From Allacma fusca (lineage: Eukaryota; Arthropoda; Collembola; Symphypleona; Sminthuridae): a stretch of 64,000 bases of DNA. Both the position numbers and the translations under genes were made by a program. The number at the start of each line of letters is the position of its first letter. Positions within the stretch are counted from its first letter, which is position 1. Of this stretch, positions 12,065 through 22,997 are shown in pieces. Below the pieces are notes generated by a model. The model saw only the letters and a list, made by a program, of their open reading frames with translations. It did no database searches and was not told the DNA's origin. The stretch covers positions 52,501,067-52,565,066 of the forward strand of contig OX359245.1 in NCBI GenBank assembly GCA_947179485.1, written 5' to 3'.

Positions 12065-13362
12065 TCATTCTTGCTTATCCGACCTTTTGGACACATAACC
12101 ACGTGATGTCTTCCCAGGCACGATTGGCATCTACTTTTGTCTCGGCAATTGAAAGAAAGATGATTCTTTCTAAAACAAAGGAAACAACATTTAGCTTTAA
12201 TTAATTTCTGCTTCCTCTCTTCATAGGTTAGTTTTGGCGCTGTTTAGTAGTCTTTGCTCGGGTGAGGTTTCTCGCAGAAAACACAGTTGACCTTTGCAGG
12301 TTTCTTGTTGTTGATAGTTACTACTCTTGCTGCCGTAGTCAATCCCGCTGCAGTTGGAAGGGATTCCTCTTCAACTACTTCCACCTTTCGCTTCTTGTCG
12401 CGAACAGTGCACTTAACTGTAGACAGGGTTATAGCTATTTCATCCTCCCTTTGTGCTTCTGCTTTAAGGAATTTCATCAGAAGTTCCAGTTTAGTCAAAC
12501 TCTCCCCGTTGTACTCAGAATCACTTTTGTACTGATCTTGAACTCTCTTCCAAGTACGAAGAAGTTCTTCGGAGAGCGATGCCTCCAACATTGGGTAGAG
12601 GATATCACAATCAGCCTTCGTCTTTCTTCCCAATGATTCCAAAGAATGAAGCTTGCCCTCCAAGCGATCGTACAATTCCATAAGAGTCATTCTCTGTCTG
12701 GACGTTACTAGCTGAACTATTTCCTTCATCAGCATATCAGTGATGGCGTCTTCTTTACCGCACCGGTCTTTCAAGGCTTGTATCGCCTTGTCGTAATTCT
12801 CTTCTGTGCAGTAATATACATTCACTGCCTCAGCCGCCCTTGTTCCTTCAACCAGACTCTGCACAAGGTATTGGAACTTTTCCACCTTCGTTAAAGCAGT
12901 CGACTCGTGAATACTTTTGAACTGCGCCCACCAAGGTAGCCAATCCTCCAGCTTCCCGCAGTATTTCCTAATCTCAAGCTTGGGAAGCTTTAATGACGCA
13001 TTTCGTTTCACAGTCGACCCAGTCAGAGTTCCAATTTCCTCTGTGCTCGATGATGGCCCTTCCGTAATTTTTTTTAAATGTGCGTTGATCTTAAAAACCA
13101 TATCTAGGTACTCCCCAATTCCGGATTGTTCTTGATCAACGTCCTCTTGGGGCTCATCTCGATCAATCATCATATGGATAATCTGGTTGTTGTATCCTTC
13201 AAACTTCATTGCGGCCTCATTGAATCTTGCGAGCTTTGCCATAACTTCATCGCCATTCCACTGCTGTTGTTCCAAAGTTCCATATATTTCACCTTCTAAG
13301 GCTGTCACTTGACGACGATGGAAAGCTCTATGCTTATGGAGCGACTCTAACTCCGCCATCAC
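11953..13362 (-). pseudogene. BEL/Pao gag with split zinc-knuckle region
   Basis: The first 372 codons (13362 to 12244) match the DUF1759-type gag of BEL/Pao elements: a helical N-terminus, then KLPKLEIRKYCGKLEDWLPW. They end at a TAA (12244-12246) immediately after a first Cys-rich motif (CVFCEKPHPS). The same frame continues after that stop to a TGA at 11953-11955 and includes two more zinc-knuckle motifs (CCFLCFRKNHLSFNC and CQSCLGRHHVVMC). A single base change could explain the internal stop, but stop-codon readthrough cannot be excluded from one copy. Gag forms the particle that packages the RNA. Confidence 0.85.
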
Positions 13363-13487
13363 TTCCCGTGGTAAATATGCGAGGGGATCAAATTAAATGT
13401 TCACCAAAATAAAAGGTATAATCCTGAACACACACAATACACGGACAATTATTTACAGTCACTTTTCAGGAATATCCAAAATTTGCA

Positions 13488-13513
13488 GGTTTGGATCCTG
13501 GCAGGATCGCCAC
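13488..13513 (-). other. Primer-binding site of the BEL element, likely tRNA-Arg
   Basis: Just inside the 5' LTR the + strand reads TCCTGGCAGGATCGCCA followed by CA and the LTR start. From memory of insect tRNA-Arg(ACG) 3' ends plus CCA this is a match of about 17 bases. The tRNA assignment should be treated as probable. Confidence 0.55.
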
Positions 13514-13515
13514 AA

Positions 13516-13887
13516 TGTCTCAGCCCGCTACTCCAACCTGGAGATAGCTGCTCAAGAGTGTTCTAAATTTTGTCCGAATATAAATAGTTCCTGAACTCAA
13601 TAGAATAAAATTGTTTTCCACTCAGTTATTTCCAATGCTTTAATAGATCTTTTAACTTAACTTCGATTTGGGATCAAACACTTAACACAAAAGTTCATTC
13701 CTCTACGACATCCAATCTCTCACTGTCTCCCGTAGTCCTCAGTCACACCACCAAAACCTTAACGATTTCTTAACGTTTTTCTAATTTACATGTTACTAGT
13801 GTATGATCCCCGAGTTACAAAATAATAATAATATTACTACTAATAATAATATACATACATAGTCCAAAATCATAAACGACCATGACA
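13516..13887 (-). repeat. BEL/Pao 5' LTR
   Basis: 372 bp, same start (TGTCTCAG) and end (CATGACA) on the + strand as the copy at 7614-7985, with no difference that I could find by eye. An internal AATAAT microsatellite stretch is the same in both. Confidence 0.95.
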
Positions 13888-14091
13888 TAAGTATATATAA
13901 TAACATAGTGTGCTATGAATCACTTAATTTGAAAAAACTACTTTAAAAATATTTTTTCCCTGCTTCAATAATTCTTTGAAATTTGTGTAATCACTCATCG
14001 AAGTGACTATATGGAACAGTCTTTTTCTGTTATTATTTACAAAAGCGGTTTCCAGTAATTGTATTTAAACTTAATTTTTAGTGATGTGTTC

Positions 14092-14834
14092 CAACGGTGT
14101 TCAAATGACTCTGCCTACCCTATATCCTTCCAATTTATAAAATCTTAACCGAGCCTACATATATGCCTACATTTTAACCGCCGAATAGACCAGCCTATCC
14201 TACATCCTTCCTATATGGGGAGCACCAAACCTACATATTTGCCTACATTTCATTGACAAATTAGATCAACAAATACTACACCCTTCCCTATGCTTTTCGT
14301 TACTGACAGACTATTTAAGAGCATTCCACTCTAATTAAAAACAATGTCTCAAGTCAATGGAATCGGAATAAAATAGTTAAGTCACCTTGGTCAAAGTTCC
14401 TAAGAGCGGAACAGTGTCGACCTCGCTTTGGATTGCGCCGGAAATAGTGCCCAAATTTTACAACGTTGGTCAAAAGGGATGTCACACTTAAGATTTCACA
14501 AATTAAATACCGCAAGAAACATTTCCAAAGTCAGCTTTATTATAAACGCAATAATTATTTATTTCAGTGGTATACAATCTGCAAGTACCAGTCGCGGATT
14601 ATTCTTTAATTTTCATTTTGCCCGTTCCATATACCATTAAATGAAAATGATGTGCTTCAATAGCCTACATATATGCCTATAAGTTTATGACGGCTGAGCC
14701 TACCTATTTTGTAGGCTAGGTTTGAAGTGTATATTCTTGCACCCTATTTTGCCTACAAGCCTCTTTAATAAAATCCTCGCACCCTATAATTAGCCTACAA
14801 GTAGGCCTATATGTAGGATAGGCGGACACCTTTA
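14092..14834. mobile_element. hAT-like element, GCCTACATAT word family
   Basis: 743 bp with a perfect 8-base TSD ATGTGTTC (14084-14091 and 14835-14842). The ends are CAACGGTGTTC and, reverse-complemented, TAAAGGTGTCC. Left arm (14115-14290) and right arm (14660-14825) are arrays of CCTACAT and GCCTA words, reversed in the right arm. The element at 61920-62800 uses the same words. Segment A2 (39340-39360) shows the site without the insertion. Confidence 0.88.
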
Positions 14835-15023
14835 ATGTGTTCAATAAAATGGTATGCAATGAAGCATTTAATTCATAACGCGACGTAATTTGGGAAAATT
14901 GACCGCCAAGGGTTCTGCCTTACAAATGAGGATGAAAAGTATGACGGACGGACTTCTGCAGCTTGTACACTCAATAGTGTAGACGTATGTCGGAGGGATT
15001 AAATACGTGATTTTCATATCGAC

Positions 15024-15413
15024 TACAAATGTACATACTGATGGACCATGATGGAAGGATTGATTTTTGGGGAGAATTTGGTTGCAGTGCACATAACTGT
15101 GCAGGTTAAAACTTGATTTTTCTTTAAATAGTAACAATTAATATTTCATCGTCTTTCAAAAATTGAAAATCTTTATTGGATTTAACATTGAAAAAAATTG
15201 ACGGAATCCCCTTCCCTGTGGAATCGTTTTAAATTTTGAAACTTTCCTGAGATTTTCTAAGCGAACGGAGCATAATGAACTCGAGTTACATGATTTTACA
15301 CGTTGTTAGCATTCGAAAAGTTACATGAGTTTTGAAACATACTGGGGGAGTACTAAAATATGAACTAAGCTTTGTTTGAATCCACGTGTACCGTGTCCGA
15401 CAATCTTACTTTG
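15024..15413. mobile_element. Relic right half of the long-inverted-repeat (TAA) element
   Basis: Similar along its length to 61490-61770 joined to 63828-63890. It shares the CCATGATGG region, TTTAAATTTTGAAACTTT, ACATGAGTTTTGAAACATAC, then GAGTACT and the terminal CAATCTTACTTTG. The left half is missing. A second relic in the same relative position lies at 46870-47187 upstream of unit 4, and unit 3 lacks it. Confidence 0.6.
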
Positions 15414-15765
15414 TTAGTGGACAGAAGGCATTAGCTCGGTATTGCTTTAGCTATTCATACAATTATCCTACTGTACAACAGGAAACGCGTGTAGTGCCCT
15501 GTATTTCCCACTACAAATTGAAAATCATTTAAGCGTTTAATATTTGTTTTTGATACTATTTGAGTAATTATTACTTAATAATTACACAAGTGTTGTCTTA
15601 AACATTGGATTTTATGTTCAATACCGATCTCAGCAATTATGTGTGATTATAGTGTTTGTTAGGTTAAGAAATGATTGCTGTCGGAAATGGTAGAATGGAT
15701 TTTTGAAACTTAAACTGGCACTATTTTAGTTCTCACATAAACTGTTAATTCCTGTATGTATGTAC

Positions 15766-16410
15766 TATAGCTCCTTATTGAGTGATTACCTTGCGGAACC
15801 GTACTCGAACTCGTAATCGAAATCGAAGCATCGAGTATGGACTCCAATCCAAGGTACTCGTACTCGCCACATATACGAGTACTCAGGAAAATACTTGAAA
15901 TAAGCGACCGAGTTCCAGTTCAGAACCCGAACTTGTTTCATACTCGCGAGTACGGAACTGTAAATACCAAAATCCCGTACTCGTACTCGTGCCGTGACTC
16001 GAGTCTTCATACTCGAGTATTTAATAATAACAAGACCACAATTGAACAGTGATTTTTTTTAGATTCATTTAATTTCTCACAAATAATTCCCTCAAAATTT
16101 TTAAATTGAACATGCAGTGCCTTCGTCTCTTTACTGGAAATTCAAAAGTTTGCAACACTTGTGTGCACGTGTACGCGTACTCGTATATTGAGCATGTGGT
16201 ACTCGAACTCGAACTCGATAACCCTTATGAGTATTTTTATTGGACTCGTACTCGTTTGATACTCGTACTCGTAAGTATGTGAAAAATCGTTACCCGTACT
16301 CGAAACCCATTTCAAGTATCGAGTATTCACAAAAATTTGACCGTACTCGACTCGAACTCGTACTCGTACTCGATACTCGCCGGTATACTCGAACTCGATA
16401 AGGAGCTATA
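15766..16410. mobile_element. hAT-like element, TACTCG word family
   Basis: 645 bp with a perfect 8-base TSD GTATGTAC (15758-15765 and 16411-16418). The ends are inverted TATAGCTCCTTAT / ATAAGGAGCTATA. Nearly the whole element consists of TACTCG, ACTCGAACTCG and CGAGTA words. Unit 4 (47893-47920) and unit 3 show the uninterrupted target. No coding frame. Confidence 0.9.
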
Positions 16411-16961
16411 GTATGTACATACATCCCGTGGGTGCTATTACTCCATCCATTTTGTTGGGCTGAATAAAATATGCTGTCGAGCGCAGCTATGTTTAATGTT
16501 GAACTCTAGATTTATACGAAAACGGGGTTCTAGTATCTATTTGAGGTCGAACTATTATTTCAAACTCCAGGTGAAATTTTTGAAATGGTTTTCTATTAAC
16601 TACTTATTTGCCTTGCTAATAATATTTGAAAAGATATTAGGGCCCCGTAAGTTTAATGTTATGTTTTGGCTAAGTTTATTTTCCTAATGGTACCGTAAGC
16701 AAAGTCTAGGAAATGGAATTGGAACTCGTTAAACTATAGTTTAAAAGGGTTAAGTAAAGATTCATTTCAAGCAAGTTAATGTTGAATGCAATTATACACG
16801 TACTCTAAAAAATTGCAACACTCTAAGCAAGAAGCTTCAAAGTTGGAGTTAAAACTCACGTTTGCTTATTGACTTTACGAAACTTTTAGACAGTACACTC
16901 CTTTGAACTGATTGAACGAAACTTACTGACTCTGAAAATAATATTCACTGTTTAGTCGAAG

Positions 16962-19926
16962 ATGTTCAGTCCAACTAATATACCTCAGTGGAATGACTAC
17001 AATTTTTTCCCAAAAGATACAAATATAACTTCTGACAACAGCTTCAAGGAGAACAAATTAGCAACAAATGTTGTAATCTCCTCAATAAACAGAGGTGTAA
17101 AGTTGGGGAAATTTTTTCAAGGCCACCCATATATCTGGAATTACGAAACTGGTCGCGTGGAAGAGATCAAATCTGGCTGGCGATACATTTGGTTTTGCCT
17201 CAACACTTTTTATGGTTTGGCGTACGTTTCCTTTGTGGTTTTTAGATTCACACAGATCAGTATTCTCAACGGAGGGCCTCTTGCCACGCGGTTGTATATG
17301 CTATTTGTTACTTCGTTCTACCTGATCTTTCCCATGAACCAGTTAACATTGGTTTTTAAAACCCAAGAATTCTGCACCTACAGGAATCAAGTCACAGCAT
17401 TCTTGAAAGTGTTTGAAGGTAACATACATTAAACATTTAAAATACCTTTTCTGACTACATTTCCCATTTTTTTAAAAAGTGCTTCTCAAATATCTCGCTT
17501 ACTTTATACTTCATTAAAGTGCTTAACAGCATTGTACTGGCGGGCGTAGAAAGAGCTAACGTAATTTTGGTGTTTCATTCTATCACAATAAATTGTTCTT
17601 GGAAATAATCCATCATCAAAAAGTAGCAAAATCTTTGGCGTTAGGTAGTTTAAATTTGATTTACTGTGTATGAGGCCACATGTACATAGTTATACACAGT
17701 ACGTATAAAATTAAGTTAGTTAAACCACCTAAGGGAACATGCAGTTAGTTTTTTTGATAAATAAAAATATTAAAAAAGTAATAACATTTCGGGTTTTTAC
17801 AATGACGATTTCTTCGTTTCGGTATATTCCCACAATAAAATTGTCTGAAATTTTTAAAGCTTAAATAATGCAAAACTATTTGTTTTAAAGAAAATGGTTG
17901 TAAGTAAGTCATAATAGTTCATTACAATTTTCAGTGTGAACTACTATTTAATGAAAACGATTTCCCATGAAATTTGAAGCAACTCGTGTGCTTTGAAATA
18001 TTCTTAGTAAGACTCGGTAAAATGACAACATCATAAACTTATCGTCCCGTATTTTCTTCAATAACCGCGATACACTATTATATCTATTAAATACTTGCTT
18101 CTGTCTCCTTCAGTCATTTCCACACTGATCTATTAAATAGCTCCAAGTATCTAAATTTCATCAAATTTCATACATTGAAGTATTAACGCACTTTCTAATA
18201 AATATTTACGTGAGATTCAAAAAATGAACTTAATGAACATTGCAGGGATTGGATTTTTGTGGGAACAAGATAATATTCTTCCCACGAAGCAAATATTTCT
18301 GGCAGTCAAAATGCCAAATGGAAGGGATTATTTTTTGCGAGCAGGGATTTTAAAAATCGTTGACCTTTTTCTGGACAGGGATTTTCAAATTTGTTGGCGT
18401 GTTTCAAGGAAACACATATGTAAATCAAACGGGGAATTTTAGACTGGTTGATCTTATTAGGCAAGGGCTTGATGTCTTATAGAGAAATTATTTTTGCCGA
18501 CCAGGTATTTTTAAAATCGTGGACAGTGTCTTCAACAGGGATTTTTGAAATCGTTGAGGACCTCCCTGCAGGGTCATTATATTCAGCAGGGAAATTCAAA
18601 AAATATTCTTCCAGGGAGATTTACTAAATCCGGCCCGTGGAACATTGTGACTTTTAATATTGATCCGGATTGAAAAAGTTACATTCAGAATATATGAAGC
18701 TGAAGTTGCTACTGTATACCGGGAAATAAAATAATTTACGAACTGTCTTACACGCGGGATAGAAAACAAATGATTGTTTTATCCTTTACGCGTATTAAGT
18801 AATTACTACCCTTTTACTTTTCTGAGATTGAACCCGACGTCCTTTCACGCTTTCTAATCGTTTACTAAAAGGTTTTCGAGATGAGCGCATCGGAGGTAAT
18901 CGTAAGAACCACACAACCAAATCGGTCACTATAGGAATTGTAGCCATAAGAACACACATTATCGACTTTGTCTAGAAATCTAGTATATATGTAAGTATGA
19001 ACATACAGTTCTTAATTGTTGCATATTCTCTGGTTCTTTAGAATCTTACATGTTGCCATCAGCGCCCATGCCAAAACTTGTTAGAGTGTCTCCATATGTC
19101 TCAGCAGCCATAATGACATTAATAACTATAAATATAACTGGAATAACATTATCTGCCTACTTTCGTCCGGAGTCACCAGAATTTTTAACATCATTGCTTT
19201 CGGAACCTGAGTCCATACATTTTGGATGGAAAATTGCCTTTACAATTTTTCAATTCTACTTTGCATGTTTATTTGGTCTCTCAGGAGATTTCATCCTGAA
19301 CTCTATCGGCGGGTTGCTGTTCCCAATTTTGGAGGTCATCCCGGAACTGAGGTACAACATTATTCCAGAGTATATTCTAAGTGTCAAAAACATTTCATTT
19401 ACAAATGTTATAAAATTCAAGTCACATCATTATTTTTTGTAGCAGTTCAACGAATTCTAAGCTGACAACAAACAAATTGCGAACACCTGAATGTATGATA
19501 AAGATCTACAGACAGCTGAATCACATCGTATCTCTTTACAACCAATGCTTGTCATTATTATTGATGATATTGCAAGGCCTGGTAATTCTTCTTGTTGTCT
19601 CTTCTTTTTCGGGCATGCTGCTTACCCATGGAATACTCTCAGTTGTACTTGGCGTAGTTGGTTTGGATATGCTCGGGATGATTGTCACATTGGCCTATTT
19701 TTTAGCTGAATGCAACCTTCGATCTACGAATTTGTTGAAACATTTGAAATATCATGTTTTAACCGCCAGGCATAAGGACAGAGCTTGGTTGAGGAAGACT
19801 ATTCGAGCAACCCCAAGCTTGAAAATATATTTGGGCAATTTATTTTACTTTGATAAATTCTTGCAGCTCACTGTAATCAAAATTATATTCGAGAGTGCCA
19901 TTAATGTTACCTTGACCACACGGTAG
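16962..19926 (+). CDS. Seven-transmembrane chemoreceptor-like protein, copy 2 (intact)
   Basis: Three exons: 16962-17418, 19042-19351 and 19443-19926. Introns are 17419-19041 (phase 1) and 19352-19442 (phase 2), both GT-AG. Together they code 416 residues. I see seven hydrophobic segments, at roughly residues 74-96, 110-132, 170-195, 215-250 (one long or two close), 290-312, 318-345 and 385-410. The C-terminus has the layout of insect gustatory/odorant receptors: R-x-x-I-R ahead of P-L-K-I-x-x-G-N-L-F, then a last membrane span. Such proteins are plasma-membrane ligand-gated channels of sensory neurons; the ligand cannot be read here. The ATG at 16962 is chosen because it is conserved in copy 3 and an in-frame TAG lies just upstream. 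Family-level call only. Confidence 0.7.
18243..18639. mobile_element. hAT-like element, GGGATTTT word family, in intron 1 of copy 2
   Basis: 397 bp with a perfect 8-base TSD GAACATTG (18235-18242 and 18640-18647). The ends are CAGGGATTGGATTT and, reverse-complemented, CACGGGCCGGATTTA. The interior repeats GGGATTTT, AAATCGTTGACC and CCCTGC. A degenerate copy is in the same place in unit 4 (59215-59544), while unit 3 carries the target GAACATTTTAAC only once. The insertion therefore predates the split of units 2 and 4. Confidence 0.88.
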
Positions 19927-20285
19927 GATAAGGACTGGGTCAGTTTAGATTGATTTGGCTTTTCCGCCTTTTCAACGCGGGGTTTACCAATTTATTTGTA
20001 TTAATCTAACCGGGGGTGCTTAATCATTGTAACGCTGCTAAATTATCCCTTAGAAGGGATTATTCTTGTATTAGTGGGGCACTGTGAGACAGCGAGAGCT
20101 TTCATGAGTTACCCGCTTCTTACGTAAAGTAGTTACGGAAGGGCTAAGGACTTGATAGATTTTGGGAAATATTTTAATTTGCCCCGAAGTTGCGAATACT
20201 AGAGTACAGAATAGTATTTTAGCAGTTATATAAACTCTTGTATGTACATGACGTTGTTGCTAATTGCACCCATTTTTTCGGGCTA

Positions 20286-20291
20286 AATAAA
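20286..20291 (+). promoter_or_regulatory. Candidate polyadenylation signal of receptor copy 2
   Basis: AATAAA about 360 bases after the stop codon, in a region collinear with the AATAAA at 45248-45253 after copy 3. Position conservation is the only support. Confidence 0.4.
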
Positions 20292-20309
20292 TTATGGCGT
20301 ATGCAATTA

Positions 20310-20952
20310 TCGTTAGAGTTCAAATCCGGGCTTACACTAACACGACTTCCTACTTCCACGTGGGGGTCAAACAATTACTGTATTCAAAGCTCCCAATAAT
20401 TGGAAGTTATTATAACATGATGTATTTATTTGTAGTCGTTGTCGTTGGTAGTTTTTTAATATTTAATTATTCTCTATGTAATTATTTTATTTTAAATATA
20501 CAATTCAACAAATTGTTAGACGTAAACCTGTATACCTTATTTTAGCAAAACCTGTCAACAGTTACCTAACTAAGAAGGCTGAACTAAATTGAGACTGGAT
20601 TTGCGATTCAGTTTAGAAAAACTAGTTCATTTTCATAGTATCACGGAAAAGGATGTGAGACGGCCTTTACGTGCAGGAAAAACATTTAATGAGATGTGAG
20701 GAACATATACAGTACGTATTAACAATAGATATAGAAAATGTTTTTGTTATTTCTTAAAAACTAAAATTAAGTTGTATTTGTCCATATCGTAATTACAACT
20801 GTACAACGTACTCCAAAATTATTGATGCAATTATGAAAGCTCAGAGTCACAGGATTATGGTGGTAATTTCAATATGATTATATACTTTTGAAAAGAAACA
20901 AAATCCAACTCAACTTAATACGAATATGCTGAAATGTAATTTACCTTATTTT
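20310..20952. other. Intergenic stretch, nothing recognised
   Basis: AT-rich sequence between unit 2 and the hAT-like element at 20961. The longest frame (20294-20545) is a hydrophobic 83-codon run without start context, homologue in the window or splice sites, and I do not call it a gene. Confidence 0.5.
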
Positions 20953-20960
20953 GCAAATAG

Positions 20961-21655
20961 TAGTGCATCGCATGGGTTCAAAACAGTCTAACCTGTATCT
21001 GAACCTGGACCCAAACTTTGGGTACCTCAAAAGCGTGAACCCGTACCTGAAAATGTATCCATTTCACAGGTTCAAATTTTTCGATCCTGAACCTGACCCA
21101 ATTGCGTTTTTGTAGTACCCGCACCTGATTAGTACCTGAACCCGAAAAAGTACCCAAAAGACGACCTGAACCCGGGTATTTTTGGACCGGACCTGAATAT
21201 GTTTGGGTACTTGAGAATCCAAACTTTTTTAAATTTTATCTTGTATTAAAAGTACAATTGGGTATTTGTAGTACAAAATATATTTAAAATGCATAAGAAT
21301 GAAAGTTCACTGGTTCCTGGGACACCCTGCCATTGCTTTTGCGATGGAAATCCTTTGGGAAGCTTGAATTCTCCGGCCTTTAACTTTCAATCAATGAACC
21401 CAAACATTTCAGGTCTTTTGCGATCAGGTTCAGGTCTTTTATGTGTTGCACCTGGTCCTGACAGGTAAAATCAAACCGGGTTTTTCTCTGTACCTGGTCC
21501 TGAACCTGAACCTGTACCCAATTTTACGGGTATAAAATATTGTACCCAGAAAGGACCCAAAATTATTGGGTCCAAAATAAATGAACCCATACTGAACCTG
21601 AACCTGGACCTGAACCCAAATACCCGGGTGCGACCTGAACCCATGCGATGCACTA
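20961..21655. mobile_element. hAT-like element, CCTGAACC word family
   Basis: 695 bp with a perfect 8-base TSD GCAAATAG (20953-20960 and 21656-21663) and a perfect 20-base terminal inverted repeat starting TAGTGCATCGCATGGGTTCA. The left arm (20990-21215) and right arm (21410-21640) are arrays of CCTGAACC, ACCTGAACCC and GGGTAC words. The middle (21220-21370) is different sequence. No transposase frame. Confidence 0.93.
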
Positions 21656-21663
21656 GCAAATAG

Positions 21664-22229
21664 ATCAAATCTTTAAATTCAATACGACCAAACGAGTAGC
21701 TCTAGCGGTGTCTTCAAAAAATAATCGTCTTTTATAAACGGATAACTGAGAGGATTTTGATAAAATCTGGAGTATGATTTACTTTAAAATAGTCTCCTGA
21801 CATGAGCGTCTCTAAATGAAGGAGCATGTTACATGTGTAACGATACAGTATGATCAAACAGTTGAAATGTTCTTCTTTGCAAGGCTGGGGTATTGGATTG
21901 GAATTAGAATCGCTATTTTATTTTTTATTTTTATTATTCGTATCGAAATTAACATTTAATTTAGCATATTTTGGAAGTATTTGTGGCAGAATTTTTAAGC
22001 TAAAAATATCCGGAATTATTATTAATCAGTAGTAGTATTTGTATTCCCTTCAAAGACTTATTCCAGTACTTCACGAATTAAAAATTTCCCTGGAATTGAA
22101 AAACAGTTGGGCTTAATTGACATACTGAACGTCCAGAATGAATTTTTGGTGGATTTATATTATCTTTGAAAAAAACCACGACGTCACAGCACTATGAATG
22201 ATCCATATACTTGCAAGTAATTTCAGAGA
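21664..22229. other. Intergenic stretch, nothing recognised
   Basis: AT-rich sequence leading into segment B1. No frame with family resemblance is visible. Confidence 0.45.
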
Positions 22230-22643
22230 GTTGTTACATACATATGTACATACATAGATTTTACCAAGTATTATCAAACAACTTTATTATTACATTGTTT
22301 AAGTAATACTGTATAAGCTGTTTACAACCATTTTGCTTGGCATATACTTTGTTTCTATTTATTTTATCACAAAAAATTCAAGAAAGTAGTTGTACATTTT
22401 CGAGGCTATTTTAATAATTGATTGCATTTTACAAGTTTGTAAAATAATTAATATGGGTTACCATTTTAATTATTTAGTGATTTCGTTTTCAGAGGAGAAA
22501 TGATCGCCTATGTTATTTATATGGAGGAAATATTATTGCTTGTTATCAGGTAAGTAATAACCTCTGCTAAAAGTCAAAGGATTTAAATTTCATTAGGCTA
22601 ATTATTAAGGTGTAATTACAGTAAACAAGATGTCTTTGGAACT

Positions 22644-22997
22644 TCAAACGCTAATAAAACTGTTGCCCTGAAACCTTTGAATTATGCCCACATGAGCTGC
22701 CAATCCGTTCAAAGCTTCAACTGCCGAGTTAGAGTCAAATCTCCAAGCATGTTTCAGCTTAAGAATCCAGTTGAGGATTGATATTAAAATTTCCGGTAAA
22801 TTTTGGATTCGTTTTTTCTCGAAGCGCAGAATGGGACGGAAATTTTTCTTATTTAAATGGCATCTCTCCGGGTTAACTAGAGCAGCCAATGACTCTCCCT
22901 CGTTGAACAGCTCTTCAGGAATTGGGATGTTGCACGACAGGATAACTTCCAAAATCGAGTCTAGGATTACCAGATCCTCAGAAGTGATGAAGGACAT
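22644..22997 (-). CDS. Conserved small protein of segment B, unrecognised (copy 1)
   Basis: 117 codons from ATG at 22997. It is mostly helical-looking, soluble, and rich in Leu/Ile/Glu, with no signal peptide or transmembrane segment. Landmarks: EDLVILDSILEVIL near the start, IPIPEELFNEG, LVNPERCHLNKKN, then ILRFEKK and WILKLKHAWRFDS. The paralogue at 36036-36389 has exactly the same length with about 23 substitutions and no indel, although the flanking DNA has many indels. That supports past or present selection on the protein. It may be one exon of a larger gene. I do not recognise a family. Confidence 0.5.
   Translation of the reverse strand: MSFITSEDLVILDSILEVILSCNIPIPEELFNEGESLAALVNPERCHLNKKNFRPILRFEKKRIQNLPEILISILNWILKLKHAWRFDSNSAVEALNGLAAHVGIIQRFQGNSFISV

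Larger units (their letters stand above)
7614..13887 (-). mobile_element. BEL/Pao LTR retrotransposon, full length but defective
   Basis: A 6274-bp element on the - strand, flanked by the 5-base TSD TAAGT (7609-7613 and 13888-13892). It has two 372-bp LTRs. Coding order on the - strand is gag (13362 to 12244), zinc knuckles, protease-RT-RNase H (12064 to 9371), then integrase (9370 to 8096). This order and the DUF1759-like gag are typical of BEL/Pao. The LTRs read as identical by eye, so the insertion is recent, yet the coding part has two in-frame stops, a gag-pol frame change and a changed integrase catalytic residue. Segment A2 shows the empty site. Confidence 0.95.
7230..14990. repeat. 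Duplicated segment A, copy 1 (interrupted by two insertions)
   Basis: Homologous to 38800-39480. Three pieces align in order: 7230-7608, 13888-14083 and 14843-14980. Between them sit the BEL/Pao element and a hAT element that segment A2 lacks. A2 shows the joined site once (CCAATTTAAGTTTAAAAC), which confirms the BEL insertion point. The pieces hold a short membrane-type frame (7296-7481) and otherwise no gene. Confidence 0.75.
15414..20300 (+). repeat. Receptor-gene duplication unit 2
   Basis: Collinear with 40810-45290 (unit 3) and with 47188 to the window end (unit 4), each starting around TTAGTGGACAGAAGGCATTAG. The homology includes the upstream region, all exons, both introns and the 3' flank. 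Private insertions break each unit at different points; the empty site in the other units confirms the ends. The upstream region 16411-16961 holds conserved AT-rich sequence and no separate gene. Confidence 0.85.

Noticed and set aside
15790-16400. CRISPR-like or satellite array in the TACTCG stretch
   Set aside because: Words are degenerate, without regular spacing or unique spacers, and the whole stretch is bounded by inverted ends and an 8-base TSD. It is a transposable element.
16496-16687. 63-codon + frame upstream of receptor copy 2, with a similar frame at 47975-48181
   Set aside because: The similarity is due to the unit duplication; the frames differ by an indel near the start and unit 3 does not keep the frame.
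20294-20545. Hydrophobic 83-codon + frame after receptor copy 2
   Set aside because: AT-rich sequence gives Phe/Tyr/Leu/Asn runs by chance, and the corresponding part of unit 3 does not keep the frame.
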